A DNA stretch of 64,000 bases, from assembly GCF_904842695.1 (NCBI RefSeq), contig NZ_CAJGWQ010000006.1:62001-126000 (forward strand). Reading direction: 5' to 3'. The notes beneath the pieces are model-generated. The model saw nothing but the letters and a program-made list of their open reading frames with translations. It was not told the DNA's origin and searched no databases. Below, one piece after another: positions 43,038 to 52,038 of this stretch. The DNA comes from Gulosibacter hominis. Lineage in GTDB: Bacteria; Actinomycetota; Actinomycetes; Actinomycetales; Microbacteriaceae. The translations under genes were made by a program, and so were the position numbers. Position 1 is the first letter of the stretch. Every line of letters starts with the position of its first letter.

Positions 43038-43859
43038 ATGACCACGCACAACGACACCAATAGTGAGCGCAGCGCAGAAGCCAAACACGCGCTCTACACC
43101 CGCCCCGTCCGCACCGTGCCCGAAGGCACCCCGCCGATCGTGGTGCGCGACCTGCACAAAAGCTTCGGTCGCAATGAGGTGCTCAAGGGCATCAACATGG
43201 AGGTCGCCGACGGCGAAGTGGTGGCCATCATCGGCCCCTCGGGATCGGGCAAATCGACGCTGCTGCGCTGCCTGAACCGGCTCGAGGACGTCACCAGCGG
43301 CGAAGTGCTCATCGAAGGCAACAACATTGCCGCAGCCAAGGGCAAAGACCTCGACAAAATTCGCCAGCAGGTTGGCATGGTGTTCCAGCACTTTAACCTG
43401 TTCCCGAACATGACCGTGCTCGAAAACGTCGCCATGGCGCCGAGCGAACTGAAAAAGATGTCGCGCTCCGAAGCGGTTGATCGCGCCAAGCGACTGCTCG
43501 ACCGCGTGGGGCTGGCCGATAAGGCGGATGCGCGCCCGGCACAGCTTTCAGGTGGCCAAAAACAGCGCGTGGCGATCGCGCGTGCCCTGGCGATGGCGCC
43601 CGACATCATGCTCTTCGACGAGGCCACCAGCGCCCTCGACCCCGAAATGGTGGGTGAGGTGCTGCAGGTGATCCGTGACCTCGCCGACTCGGGGATGACC
43701 ATGGTGCTCGTGACACACGAGATGGGCTTTGCCCGCGAGGTCGCCGACCGGGTCGTGTTTATGGCCGATGGCGTCGTCGTTGAAACGGATGCGCCCGACG
43801 TTATCTTCGACTCGCCGCGAGAGGAGCGCACCCAAGACTTCCTCTCAAAGGTGCTCTAA
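43038..43859 (+). CDS. ABC importer ATP-binding protein
   Basis: 273 residues with Walker [11 protein letters not shown]-loop region [12 protein letters not shown], signature LSGGQKQR and Walker [15 protein letters not shown]. It is the energising subunit for the preceding fused binding-permease protein, which is 11 bases upstream on the same strand. Family and context indicate polar amino-acid uptake. Confidence 0.95.
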   Translation: MTTHNDTNSERSAEAKHALYTRPVRTVPEGTPPIVVRDLHKSFGRNEVLKGINMEVADGEVVAIIGPSGSGKSTLLRCLNRLEDVTSGEVLIEGNNIAAAKGKDLDKIRQQVGMVFQHFNLFPNMTVLENVAMAPSELKKMSRSEAVDRAKRLLDRVGLADKADARPAQLSGGQKQRVAIARALAMAPDIMLFDEATSALDPEMVGEVLQVIRDLADSGMTMVLVTHEMGFAREVADRVVFMADGVVVETDAPDVIFDSPREERTQDFLSKVL

Positions 43860-43877
43860 CCGCATCCGGTTTCGCCA

Positions 43878-43912
43878 GCAGGGGTCTCGCCACGCGAGGC
43901 CCCTTGCTGCTT
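43878..43912 (+). terminator. Terminator after ABC importer operon
   Basis: GCAGGGGTCTCG (43878-43889) pairs with CGAGGCCCCTTGC (43895-43907) with one bulge and one wobble pair, then TGCTGCTTTCC follows. It lies just before repeat copy A. Confidence 0.6.
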
Positions 43913-43931
43913 TCCTGTCTACCTAGCCCCG

Positions 43932-44162
43932 GCCCTGCAGATTTTTGTTTCCTGACCTCAGAATTTTGTTTCCTGGTCTCAGATTTTTGTTTCCTGGCTT
44001 CAGAATTTTGGCTGCAAAATCGGAGGATTCGGGCTGTTTTGCGGCGATAAGACCTGTTTTGCAGTCAAAAAACAGATTTCTGATTTCAGGAAACAAAATT
44101 TCGCACTGGGATGCAGTCAGGAAACAAATTTCCGCACGGGGGATGCAGTCAGGAAACAAAAA
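43932..44162. repeat. Palindromic GGAAACAAA repeat element, copy A
   Basis: The left part has three 21-bp tandem units containing TTTGTTTCC. The centre has TTTTGGCTGCAAAA (44006-44019) facing TTTTGCAGTCAAAA (44057-44070). The right part has three AGGAAACAAA units about 30 bp apart. The units point inward from both sides. A nearly identical copy B lies at 45556-45764 on the other side of the dehydrogenase gene. The rest of the gap 43860-44385 has no gene. Confidence 0.85.
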
Positions 44163-44385
44163 CTAGCGCCGGGGGGAGCAGCACAGGAGGATGCCGTGTC
44201 CCGGGAGAACAGCACCACTACCGGATGCACCGCAGCACCGGGATGCGGCACACCAACAGGGATGCGCGAGGGAAACTGGACTGAAATGACGGCGGGCCGG
44301 CTGCACGCATCCGAATGGATGCAGCGCAACCGGCCCGTGTGGGACGCGCAGCAATCAGCAGCCGCGCTCAACCCGCGCCTGCGAA

Positions 44386-45330
44386 TTATTCGCCGATTTT
44401 GGCGACCAGGCGCCCGTTCACCTGGTGTGCTTTGAGACGCTCGATGCCCTCGGCGATCTGCTCGAAGTCGATGGTTTCGATAGTGGGGGCGAGGTCGCCC
44501 GAGGCCATCCACTTCATAACCGAAGCGATGTCGTCCATCGAACCACCGTTCGATCCCACAACCTCAACTTGGTTGAGGATCATGGTGTTGGTGTTCAGGG
44601 TGGCCTCAAGTCGACCCATACCGACGATCACCACGCGGCCCTGGAATTTCACGGTCTCGACCGCGGCGGCGGTGGTGGTGCCGAAACCGGCGAAATCGAC
44701 GATGACGTCGAGCTGGTCATCCTTGAACTCGCTGATGTCCTTGGCGACCTTGACTGCACCAGCGGCCTTGGCGTGCTCCCAGATATCTTCCTTGATCTCG
44801 GCGACGTACACCTCGGCGCCTTCGAGATGGGCGAGGCGGGCACCGATCTGGCCGAGGCCACCGTAACCGATGATGCCGACCTTCATGCCGGCTTTCACCT
44901 GACCCTTGCCGAGCACGGCGCCAGCGGAGGTCATTCCGGCGTCGGTGGCGGCAGCGGCGAGGGTGAAGTCGAGGCCCTCGGGCATGCGGATGAGCTGCTC
45001 AGCCGAGGCTGCCACGCGCTCTTCCCAGCCACCGTTTTTGCCGTAGCCGAACGGGCCAACCATGGGGTAGACGGCAACTGCGTCGCCGACCTTCCACTCG
45101 GTCACGCCTTCGCCAATCTCGGTGATCACACCGGCGGTTTCGTGGCCCGGCACAACCGGCAGGCTGGGGAACAGGCCCATCCAGCCCTCGTCTTCGAGGA
45201 TGCCGACATCCGAGTGGCACAGGCCAGCGGCCTTCACATCGATAACGACTTCGCCGGGTCCGGCGGTGGGCTCTTCAATGTCGACGCGTTCGAACGGTTT
45301 ACCGGTGCCGTGGAAGTGCCAAGCTTTCAT
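44386..45330 (-). CDS. Zinc-type alcohol dehydrogenase-like oxidoreductase
   Basis: 314 residues of the medium-chain dehydrogenase fold: GLCHSDVG with the catalytic zinc Cys, GHETAGVI with the zinc His-Glu, and a Rossmann motif GYGGLGQIG. The four-cysteine structural zinc loop is not visible (the sequence runs PMVGPFGYGKNGGWEERV there), so it is the one-zinc type, and it is shorter than the usual 340-350 residues. The substrate is unknown. It is flanked on both sides by copies of the same repeat element. Confidence 0.88.
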   Translation of the reverse strand: MKAWHFHGTGKPFERVDIEEPTAGPGEVVIDVKAAGLCHSDVGILEDEGWMGLFPSLPVVPGHETAGVITEIGEGVTEWKVGDAVAVYPMVGPFGYGKNGGWEERVAASAEQLIRMPEGLDFTLAAAATDAGMTSAGAVLGKGQVKAGMKVGIIGYGGLGQIGARLAHLEGAEVYVAEIKEDIWEHAKAAGAVKVAKDISEFKDDQLDVIVDFAGFGTTTAAAVETVKFQGRVVIVGMGRLEATLNTNTMILNQVEVVGSNGGSMDDIASVMKWMASGDLAPTIETIDFEQIAEGIERLKAHQVNGRLVAKIGE

Positions 45331-45480
45331 GAGGGGGACTCCTTCTTGCTTACGCCTCGGAGCGTCACCCCCGAGGGCACTTGCTGCGGTTAGACCAGTC
45401 TATCGGCCGATTGCGCTGGCCCGCTGAGTGGCCTCGGCGCCTGGCCTACCACCTGCCTGGATGCGCGCCGGCGCGCCGCT

Positions 45481-45518
45481 GCATCCTCGCATCCTCGCAT
45501 CCCCGCATCCCCGCATCC
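45481..45518. repeat. Five tandem GCATCC-type 8-bp units
   Basis: GCATCCTC, GCATCCTC, GCATCCCC, GCATCCCC and GCATCC run end to end between the dehydrogenase start and repeat copy B. The core is the same hexamer (GGATGC on the other strand) that is frequent across this chromosome-like half. Confidence 0.75.
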
Positions 45519-45555
45519 GTAGCCCTGCATCCCCAGCCCTGCTGCCCTAGCCCTA

Positions 45556-45764
45556 GCCCTGCAGATTTTTGTTTCCTGGTCTCAGATTTTTGTTTCCTGG
45601 CTTCAGAATTTTGGCTGCAAAATCGGAGGATTCGGGCTGTTTTGCGGCGATATGACCTGTTTTGCAGCCAAAAAACAGATTTCTGATTTCAGGAAACAAA
45701 TTTCCGCACGGGGATGCAGTCAGGAAACAAATTTCCGCACGGGGGATGCAGTCAGGAAACAAAA
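45556..45764. repeat. Palindromic GGAAACAAA repeat element, copy B
   Basis: Same structure as copy A, but with two left units instead of three. Its central arms, TTTTGGCTGCAAAA (45609-45622) and TTTTGCAGCCAAAA (45660-45673), are perfectly complementary. Copy A differs by one base in that arm, which would give a G-U pair in RNA. This conservation of pairing favours a structured element. Confidence 0.85.
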
Positions 45765-45843
45765 ATCAGCACGCTGCAGCGGCGGCAGGCAAGCGGCGCG
45801 CAGGGCAGCAGGGCAGCAGGGCCGCGCAGCACGCACCCGGCGA

Positions 45844-46587
45844 TCAGGCATTCGCCCCCGCGTGCACGAGGATGAGCCGCGCGATCGCCTCGGGGCGGCG
45901 CAGCATCGCCTCGTGGCCGCAGCCGTGCACCTCGCTGAACCGCCCCTGCGGCAGCAGGTCTGCAACGAGCCGGCACCAGCGCTGTGAGCACACGCGGTCG
46001 CGTCGCCCGCGAATCACCAGCGTCGGCTGCGGCACATGCGGCAGCAGCCCCGCCATCCGGTGTTGCAGCATCATCCGCATTTTGCCAATCATCCACCGCG
46101 GCCCCGCCTGCAGGTAATACCGCAGCCCCATCCACAGCACGCGCGGCGACTCATCCGCGAGATCAACCATTAGCAGCCCCGCCTGCTGCCAGGCACTGCG
46201 CCGCTTCGGATTCACGGTCGGCGAGATCAACACCCCCGCAGCCACAAGATCGGGCCGGCGCCGCATCGTCTCAGCCACCACCTGGGTGCCCATCGAATGC
46301 CCCACCAACACCACGCCCGGCAGCTGCAGCTCGGCCAGAAACGCCGCCAACAACTCGCCGGTTTCACTGATCGAGGTCGCTTTTTCCGGCTCTGGCGACT
46401 CACCAAATCCCGGCATGTCAACCATCACCACCTCGCCGTGGCGAGCCAAAAACTCGGCGGTCTCGGCAAACACGAGGTGTCCCATGCCGATGCCGTGCAC
46501 GAGCACAAATGTCACCTCGGCGGGCTCACCCATCCGCCAATACGCCATCGCCCGCTCATCATGGCGAAACCACTGCATTTCGGTCAT
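45844..46587 (-). CDS. Alpha/beta hydrolase
   Basis: 247 residues: an oxyanion/HG-like VLVHGIGMGH, the nucleophile elbow GHSMG, and a catalytic His in HGCGHEAM near the end. It overlaps the hrpA stop by ATGA and so is co-translated with that helicase. Esterase or lipase activity of unknown substrate is likely. Confidence 0.88.
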   Translation of the reverse strand: MTEMQWFRHDERAMAYWRMGEPAEVTFVLVHGIGMGHLVFAETAEFLARHGEVVMVDMPGFGESPEPEKATSISETGELLAAFLAELQLPGVVLVGHSMGTQVVAETMRRRPDLVAAGVLISPTVNPKRRSAWQQAGLLMVDLADESPRVLWMGLRYYLQAGPRWMIGKMRMMLQHRMAGLLPHVPQPTLVIRGRRDRVCSQRWCRLVADLLPQGRFSEVHGCGHEAMLRRPEAIARLILVHAGANA

Positions 46588-49500
46588 TGTTCTACCTCGG
46601 CTAGAGCTTTGCGGATGCGTTTGAGCGACACGGTCTCGGCGGTGCCGAGCTGCTGGGCAAAAAGGCTCACCCGCAGCTCTTCGAGCAGCCAGCGCACCCG
46701 CAGCAGCCCCGGGGATGCGGTCAGCGGCGCCGGTAGGGCACCGCCGGCCTGGCGATACAGTTCGGCGGCCTGCAAATATTCGGTCATGCCCACCCGCTCG
46801 ATAGCGGCGCTGGTGCCAAGCCGCTCCACGCGGTGCGTGGCGGCGCGCAAATACCGCGGCAGATGGCGTAGCTGCTGCATACCGGTGCGTGACACAAAAC
46901 CGTCGAATACCAGCGCCGCCAGCTGCTCACGAACATCCTGCAGCGACGCCAAATGGGCGAGCGCGTTCGTGTTTTTTACCGCCAGCGTGGCTTCGCGGTG
47001 GGCCTGCAGCACTTCGGCCACGAGTTTCGCGGCGGCAAACATGCTGTCGACGAGTCCCGCATTGAACGTCTCGCGCAGCTTCGCAAACGACTCGACAGAC
47101 CGCACGGGAGATTCGGGCAGCGCCGCATAGGCGAGCGCAAACAGCGTGTCATCCAGCAGCGCATCCACACTGCGGTACGGGCTCGCCGCCAACGAGAGTT
47201 TTTCGGCCGAGGTGAGATGCGCCTGCACATAGCTCGCGGGCGACGGCACGCTGCGCGCCAGCAGCGCCGCCACCGCCAGCGGATGCTCGCGGGCTTGATC
47301 TTGCGGGGTGGTCGCTAGCGCCAGATCGATCCGTGAGGCAGCGGGATGCTCGGGGTCGGCGAGCCGCAGGGTCGGGTAGGCGCGCACCACGCCGTGTTTA
47401 CGGCCGAGATCAAAATGTTCGGGGATGGGCGTGGCTGGCCATTCGGTGAGCCCCTGCTGCTCGGTTACCGGCGCGGTGTTACCGATGGCTGCTGGCGTTA
47501 CCGGCTCGGTGGCGCGTTTGGCGTCGTGCATCGCGGCAGCGGTGGCGGTGATACTTGCCAGCGCCTTTTCGCTCTCGCGTTTGAGGCGCTGCTGGAGCGC
47601 GGTGAGGTCGTGCCCGGTGGCGAGTTCGCGGCCGTGCTCGTTCAGCACCCGGAATCGCAACTGGAGGTGTTCGGGCACCCGGTCGAGGTCAAACTCTGAC
47701 ACCGAAAACCGGATGCCGCCGGCGCGCTGCAGGTGCTCGTGCAGCACCTCAACTAGCGTTCCCGGAACCGGTTCGTCACGGTCGGGACGCACCTCGCCAA
47801 TTGTGGCGAGCATCCGCTGCGCCCAATCGTTTGCGGGCACAAAGTTGCGGCGGGTGGCCTTGGGTAGCGAACGCAATAGCGCGGTGATGAGTTCGGCACG
47901 CATCCCCGGCACGCCCCAATCAAAACCCTCATCTCGCAACCGGGCCAGTAGCGCCAGCGGCACGGTGGCGGTGACACCGTCATCGCCCGATGCCGGATCA
48001 AATCGATACCCGAGTTTCAGCCGCTGGTCGCCCTGCTTCCACTCGCGCGGAAAATCATCTTCCCTATCGGTTTCGACTTCGGCATCAATCAGGTCGTTTT
48101 TGCGCAGCGTGAGCAGGTTTGGATGCTCCTGCCGCACCTGGCGCCACCAGCGGTCAAAACTCGCCTGCGACACCACCCGTTCGGGCACACGTTCGGCAAA
48201 AAAATCAATCAGCTGCTGCTCACTGACAAGCCCATACTGGCGGGTGCGGTGTTCGAGCTGTTCGAGTTCGGCAAGCAGCTGCTTATTGCGCCGCTCGAAG
48301 GGGTAGCGGCCGGTCCAATCGCCCCGCACCAGCGCGTGTTCAATAAATAGTTCGTGGGCGTGTACGGGGTCGCTTGTCGCGAGCGATACGCGGCGGCCGC
48401 GCACGAGCGGCACCCCGTAGAGCGTCACCGATTCGAGCGCCACCGCCTGGCCCTGCTTCCGTTCCCAGTGCGGGTCGGCGAGCTGCTTTTTTACGAGCGG
48501 CCCGCCGAGCTCTTCGGCCCAGGCCGGATCGATTTTGGCGACCGTGCGGGCAAAAAGCTGCGAGGTTTCGACAAGCTCGGCGGCCATCACCGCATCCGGT
48601 TGCGATTTTGCGAGCCCCGAACCCGGGAAAATGCGGAATCGCGTCGACCGGGCACCGCGGTAGTCGCGTTTGAGTTCATCCCGCACCCCGATATGGCTGA
48701 GCAGCCCCGCCAATAGTGCCTGGTGTACGCGGTCGGGGTCGGCGGCATTGCCCTCGCGGCGCAATTGCACCTCGATGCCCAGCGGCCGCGCAATTTCGCG
48801 CAGCTGCCGCACCAGGTCTTGCCACTCGCGCCACCGCACGAAGTTGAGAAATTCGTCTTTCATGCGGCGTTTCAGCGCGCTTGACGAGAGCTCGTCGCGC
48901 AGCTCGAACAGGTAGTCCCACAGCTTCAGCAGGCTGAGAAAATCGCTCGACGGATCGCGGAACCGCGAGTGCAGTTCATCCGCGCGCTGGCGCTGTTCAA
49001 GGGGACGCTCGCGCAGATCCTGCACCGTGAGCCCGGCGACAATAATCATCACCTCGCGGGCAACACCGGCGTCGCGGGCGGCGAGCACCATGCGGGCATA
49101 GCGCGGCTCAATCGGCAGTCGAGCAAGCTCGCGGCCCACTTTGGTCAGCTGCGGCAGTCCGCGCCGGTCGGGTCGGGCGCGAAGTGCCCCGAGTTCGCGC
49201 AGCAGCTCGGTGCCGTCGCGCACGGCTCGCGGATCGGGCGGGGTGAGAAAAGGAAAGTCCTCGATCGCGCCGAGCCGCAGCCCGAGCATCTGTAGCAGCA
49301 CGCTCGCGAGATTGGTGCGCAGAATTTCGGGATCGGTGTATTCGGGTCGCGATTGAAAATCTTCGCGCGAATACAGGCGGATGCACACACCCGGCCGGGT
49401 ACGGCCACTGCGGCCCGAGCGCTGATTGGCGGATGCTTGGCTGACGGGCTCGGTTGGCAGCCGCTGCACCTTCGCGCGGGTTGAATAGCGCGAGATGCGT

Positions 49501-50897
49501 GCCGTGCCGGTGTCGATCACATAGGCGATACCGGGCACAGTCAGTGAGGTTTCAGCCACGTTGGTGGCGAGCACCACGCGGCGGCGGATGCCGGGGGCGC
49601 GTTTGGTTTCAAACACCCGGTGCTGGTCGCGCGCGCTGAGCCGGCCGTAAAGCGGTAACACCTCGGTGTCGTTTCGGCCGCTGCTATAGGCACCCTGGAT
49701 GGCTTCTTCGGCGTCGCGAATCTCGCGCTCACCGGGCAAAAACACCAGCACATCGCCGGGTGACTCTGCCTCAAGTTCACGCAGCGCCGCGATGATCGCC
49801 TCGTTGACATCGCGGTCTTCGCGCGGCGCTTCGGCGGGCAGGGGTTTTGACGACCGTTTGGTGGCGGTCGGCTGTTTCGCAGCAGCCGGCTCCGAGGCAG
49901 CTGCAGCAGCAGGCGCCGCGGCCGACGGCGCAGCGGAAGGGGCCGCCGCAGATCCCGCTGACGATGCCGGCGGCTTCTCGCCCCGCAGTTCGGCAAGATG
50001 CGCCGCTCGCTCGGCCGCAAACATCGCCTTTTCGGCTTCGGTGCGCTCGCGGCGGTATTTCGCCATCGCCCGCGCCCGCTCCGAAAGCGTCATGCCCTCG
50101 GTATTGGGTGGTGCCGGCAGCTGCACCGCCGCAGCGGCGGCCGGCTCGGGATCAGCAGCGGGCGCAGGATCGGGTTCAGGAGCGGGCGCAGGATCGGGCG
50201 CGGTGAGCGCTTCCAGCTCGGCCAGATCGTATTCGTCGTCGAGATCAGTCTCGGCCGCATCCTCGAGCTCGGCTGCAAGCTCATCGGCCCGCAGCGGCCG
50301 ATAGCGAATTTCCACCGGATAGGTGCGGCCCGAAACCTCAATGATCGGGGCCGGCTCTCCGGCCGCATCCGCAAAATGGTTCGCAAACGACTCGGGGTCA
50401 ATCGTCGCCGAGGTGACAATCACCTTCAGATCGGGACGTTTCGGCAGCAGCCGCTTGAGATACCCGAGGATGAAATCAATATTGAGGCTGCGCTCGTGCG
50501 CCTCATCGATGATGATCGTGTCGTAGCGCTCAAGCATCCGGTCGTGGCTCAGCTGGGCGAGCAGGATGCCGTCGGTCATCAGTTTGATGCGGGTTTGCGC
50601 GCTCGACTCGTCGGTAAACCGCACCTGGTAGCCAACGAGCGTGCCGAGTTCGACATCGAGTTCTTCGGCGATGCGCTCGGCGATAGTGCGCGCGGCGATG
50701 CGGCGGGGCTGGGTGTGCGCAATGGAGGTGCGGCCGAGCTCGAGACAGATTTTTGGCAGCTGCGTGGTTTTCCCCGAACCGGTTTCGCCCGCGACAATGA
50801 CGACCTGGTGATCGCGAATCGCCGCCGCGATCTCGTCGCGGCGAGCGCTCACCGGCAGATCGGGGTAGGAGATGTGGGGGATGGGCGCAGCGGTCAT
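46584..50897 (-). CDS. hrpA: ATP-dependent RNA helicase HrpA
   Basis: About 1,437 residues from ATG 50897; GTG 50903 is also possible. DEAH-box motifs: AGETGSGKTTQLPKI, DEAHERSLNIDF, VTSATIDPESFANHF. HA2/OB-fold and DUF3418 regions fill the rest. HrpA rescues stalled or colliding ribosomes and processes RNA. Compared with the Escherichia protein it has an extra Ala/Pro/Ser-rich insertion at about residues 230-360, between the first helicase domain and motif IV. Three 19-bp tandem repeats lie just upstream of the start. Confidence 0.94.
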   Translation of the reverse strand: MTAAPIPHISYPDLPVSARRDEIAAAIRDHQVVIVAGETGSGKTTQLPKICLELGRTSIAHTQPRRIAARTIAERIAEELDVELGTLVGYQVRFTDESSAQTRIKLMTDGILLAQLSHDRMLERYDTIIIDEAHERSLNIDFILGYLKRLLPKRPDLKVIVTSATIDPESFANHFADAAGEPAPIIEVSGRTYPVEIRYRPLRADELAAELEDAAETDLDDEYDLAELEALTAPDPAPAPEPDPAPAADPEPAAAAAVQLPAPPNTEGMTLSERARAMAKYRRERTEAEKAMFAAERAAHLAELRGEKPPASSAGSAAAPSAAPSAAAPAAAAASEPAAAKQPTATKRSSKPLPAEAPREDRDVNEAIIAALRELEAESPGDVLVFLPGEREIRDAEEAIQGAYSSGRNDTEVLPLYGRLSARDQHRVFETKRAPGIRRRVVLATNVAETSLTVPGIAYVIDTGTARISRYSTRAKVQRLPTEPVSQASANQRSGRSGRTRPGVCIRLYSREDFQSRPEYTDPEILRTNLASVLLQMLGLRLGAIEDFPFLTPPDPRAVRDGTELLRELGALRARPDRRGLPQLTKVGRELARLPIEPRYARMVLAARDAGVAREVMIIVAGLTVQDLRERPLEQRQRADELHSRFRDPSSDFLSLLKLWDYLFELRDELSSSALKRRMKDEFLNFVRWREWQDLVRQLREIARPLGIEVQLRREGNAADPDRVHQALLAGLLSHIGVRDELKRDYRGARSTRFRIFPGSGLAKSQPDAVMAAELVETSQLFARTVAKIDPAWAEELGGPLVKKQLADPHWERKQGQAVALESVTLYGVPLVRGRRVSLATSDPVHAHELFIEHALVRGDWTGRYPFERRNKQLLAELEQLEHRTRQYGLVSEQQLIDFFAERVPERVVSQASFDRWWRQVRQEHPNLLTLRKNDLIDAEVETDREDDFPREWKQGDQRLKLGYRFDPASGDDGVTATVPLALLARLRDEGFDWGVPGMRAELITALLRSLPKATRRNFVPANDWAQRMLATIGEVRPDRDEPVPGTLVEVLHEHLQRAGGIRFSVSEFDLDRVPEHLQLRFRVLNEHGRELATGHDLTALQQRLKRESEKALASITATAAAMHDAKRATEPVTPAAIGNTAPVTEQQGLTEWPATPIPEHFDLGRKHGVVRAYPTLRLADPEHPAASRIDLALATTPQDQAREHPLAVAALLARSVPSPASYVQAHLTSAEKLSLAASPYRSVDALLDDTLFALAYAALPESPVRSVESFAKLRETFNAGLVDSMFAAAKLVAEVLQAHREATLAVKNTNALAHLASLQDVREQLAALVFDGFVSRTGMQQLRHLPRYLRAATHRVERLGTSAAIERVGMTEYLQAAELYRQAGGALPAPLTASPGLLRVRWLLEELRVSLFAQQLGTAETVSLKRIRKALAEVEQ

Positions 50898-50908
50898 AAC
50901 CACTCAAG

Positions 50909-50965
50909 TCTAGTTGGCCAGTACGGCTCTAGTTGGCCAGTACAGCTCTAGTTGGCCAGCACAGC
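50909..50965. repeat. Three contiguous 19-bp repeats upstream of hrpA
   Basis: Units TCTAGTTGGCCAGTACGGC, TCTAGTTGGCCAGTACAGC and TCTAGTTGGCCAGCACAGC run 50909-50965 without spacing and end 12 bases from the hrpA ATG. Each holds the palindrome TGGCCA. Confidence 0.85.
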
Positions 50966-51024
50966 GCCGGCATCGAGCGCATGCGCGCAGCGCCGGTAGC
51001 TTGCGCTCAGCACCGGATGCGGGG

Positions 51025-51052
51025 GTCAGCCGCCGCTTGCGGCACAGCTGAC
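51025..51052 (-). terminator. Weak hairpin after aldo-keto reductase gene
   Basis: GTCAGC (51025-51030) pairs with GCTGAC (51047-51052), with an inner CCGC/GCGG pairing. No T-tract, so a processing or attenuation site is as likely as termination. Confidence 0.35.
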
Positions 51053-51066
51053 ACCCGCGACAGCAG

Positions 51067-51915
51067 CTACTGCTTGATGCCAAAAGTCTCGGGATCGGCA
51101 CCCGAAACGCGCTCGCCACGGTCGAGATTGGCCAGCGCCGACATTTCATCCACGTTCAGTTCAAAATCGAACAGATCGAGATTTTCGCGCATCCGCTCGG
51201 CGCTGGTGGTCTTGGGGAACACAATATTGCCCAGGTGCAGATGCCAGCGCAGCACCACCTGTGCGGGAGTCTTACCGTGCGCGCGGGCAATGTCGGTGAC
51301 GGTGGGCATTTCGAGCAGTCCGGCGCGTCCCTGCGCGAGCGGGCCCCACGCTTCAACTGCGATGTCGTTATCGCGGCAGAACTGGCGCAGCTGTGGCTGT
51401 GACATCAGTGGATGCAGCTCCACCTGGTTCACGACCGGGGTTTCGCCGGCATCAATCAGGCGTTCAAGGTGCTCGATGTTCATATTGCACACCCCGATCG
51501 AGCGGGTGCGGCCAGCATCACGCAGCTGCATGAGTTCGGTCCACGACTCGAGATAGGCGTCGGTGTCGGGCACCGGCCAGTGAATGAGGTACAGATCAAC
51601 CGCATCCAATTGCAGTCGCTCAAGCGAGGCATCGAGCGCGGCGGCAGCCTTCCCGGCGCCGAGATCGTCGGTCCAAAGTTTGGTGGTGACAAAAATTTCA
51701 TCGCGCGGGATGCCGCTGGCTGCGATTGCGCGACCCACACCCTCTTCATTGCCGTAGATGCGGGCGGTGTCAATGTGGCGGTAGCCGGCCTCGAGCGCTT
51801 CGCTCACACAGCGCTCGGTGTCTTCGGGATCGATACGAAACACGCCGTAGCCGAGCTGGGGGATTGAATTGCCGTCAAGAAGCGAAACCGTGGGGATGCT
51901 GTTCATGTTCACCAT
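51067..51915 (-). CDS. Aldo/keto reductase
   Basis: 282 residues of the AKR family: GYRHIDTARIYGNEE (catalytic Asp and Tyr), TTKLW (Lys), LYLIHWP (His), and an NADPH-binding tail VFPKTTSAERMREN. ATG 51915 or ATG 51906 could be used. Reduction of aldehydes and ketones, 2,5-diketogluconate reductase-like, is the family activity. It is divergent from the mannosyltransferase gene. Confidence 0.9.
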   Translation of the reverse strand: MVNMNSIPTVSLLDGNSIPQLGYGVFRIDPEDTERCVSEALEAGYRHIDTARIYGNEEGVGRAIAASGIPRDEIFVTTKLWTDDLGAGKAAAALDASLERLQLDAVDLYLIHWPVPDTDAYLESWTELMQLRDAGRTRSIGVCNMNIEHLERLIDAGETPVVNQVELHPLMSQPQLRQFCRDNDIAVEAWGPLAQGRAGLLEMPTVTDIARAHGKTPAQVVLRWHLHLGNIVFPKTTSAERMRENLDLFDFELNVDEMSALANLDRGERVSGADPETFGIKQ

Positions 51916-52038
51916 TGTGCGCGGCTGCGGATGAATGGCGGCTCAGCGAGTGCCGAAACTCTCGCCTGCGAGAATGAATCCTGCCCCGATATCGCCATTT
52001 TGTGCCCGCTACTCACCGTCATTGCCTACGATGGCCGG

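Noticed and set aside
43932-45764. GGAAACAAA arrays as a CRISPR
   Set aside because: Units are short, change orientation in the middle, have near-identical spacers and no cas genes nearby.
45844-46135. Other minus frames rich in Ala/Arg near the hydrolase end
   Set aside because: They are shadows of the alpha/beta hydrolase in high-GC DNA.
49699-50304. Ser/Ala-rich plus-strand frame
   Set aside because: Complement of the low-complexity insertion of HrpA.
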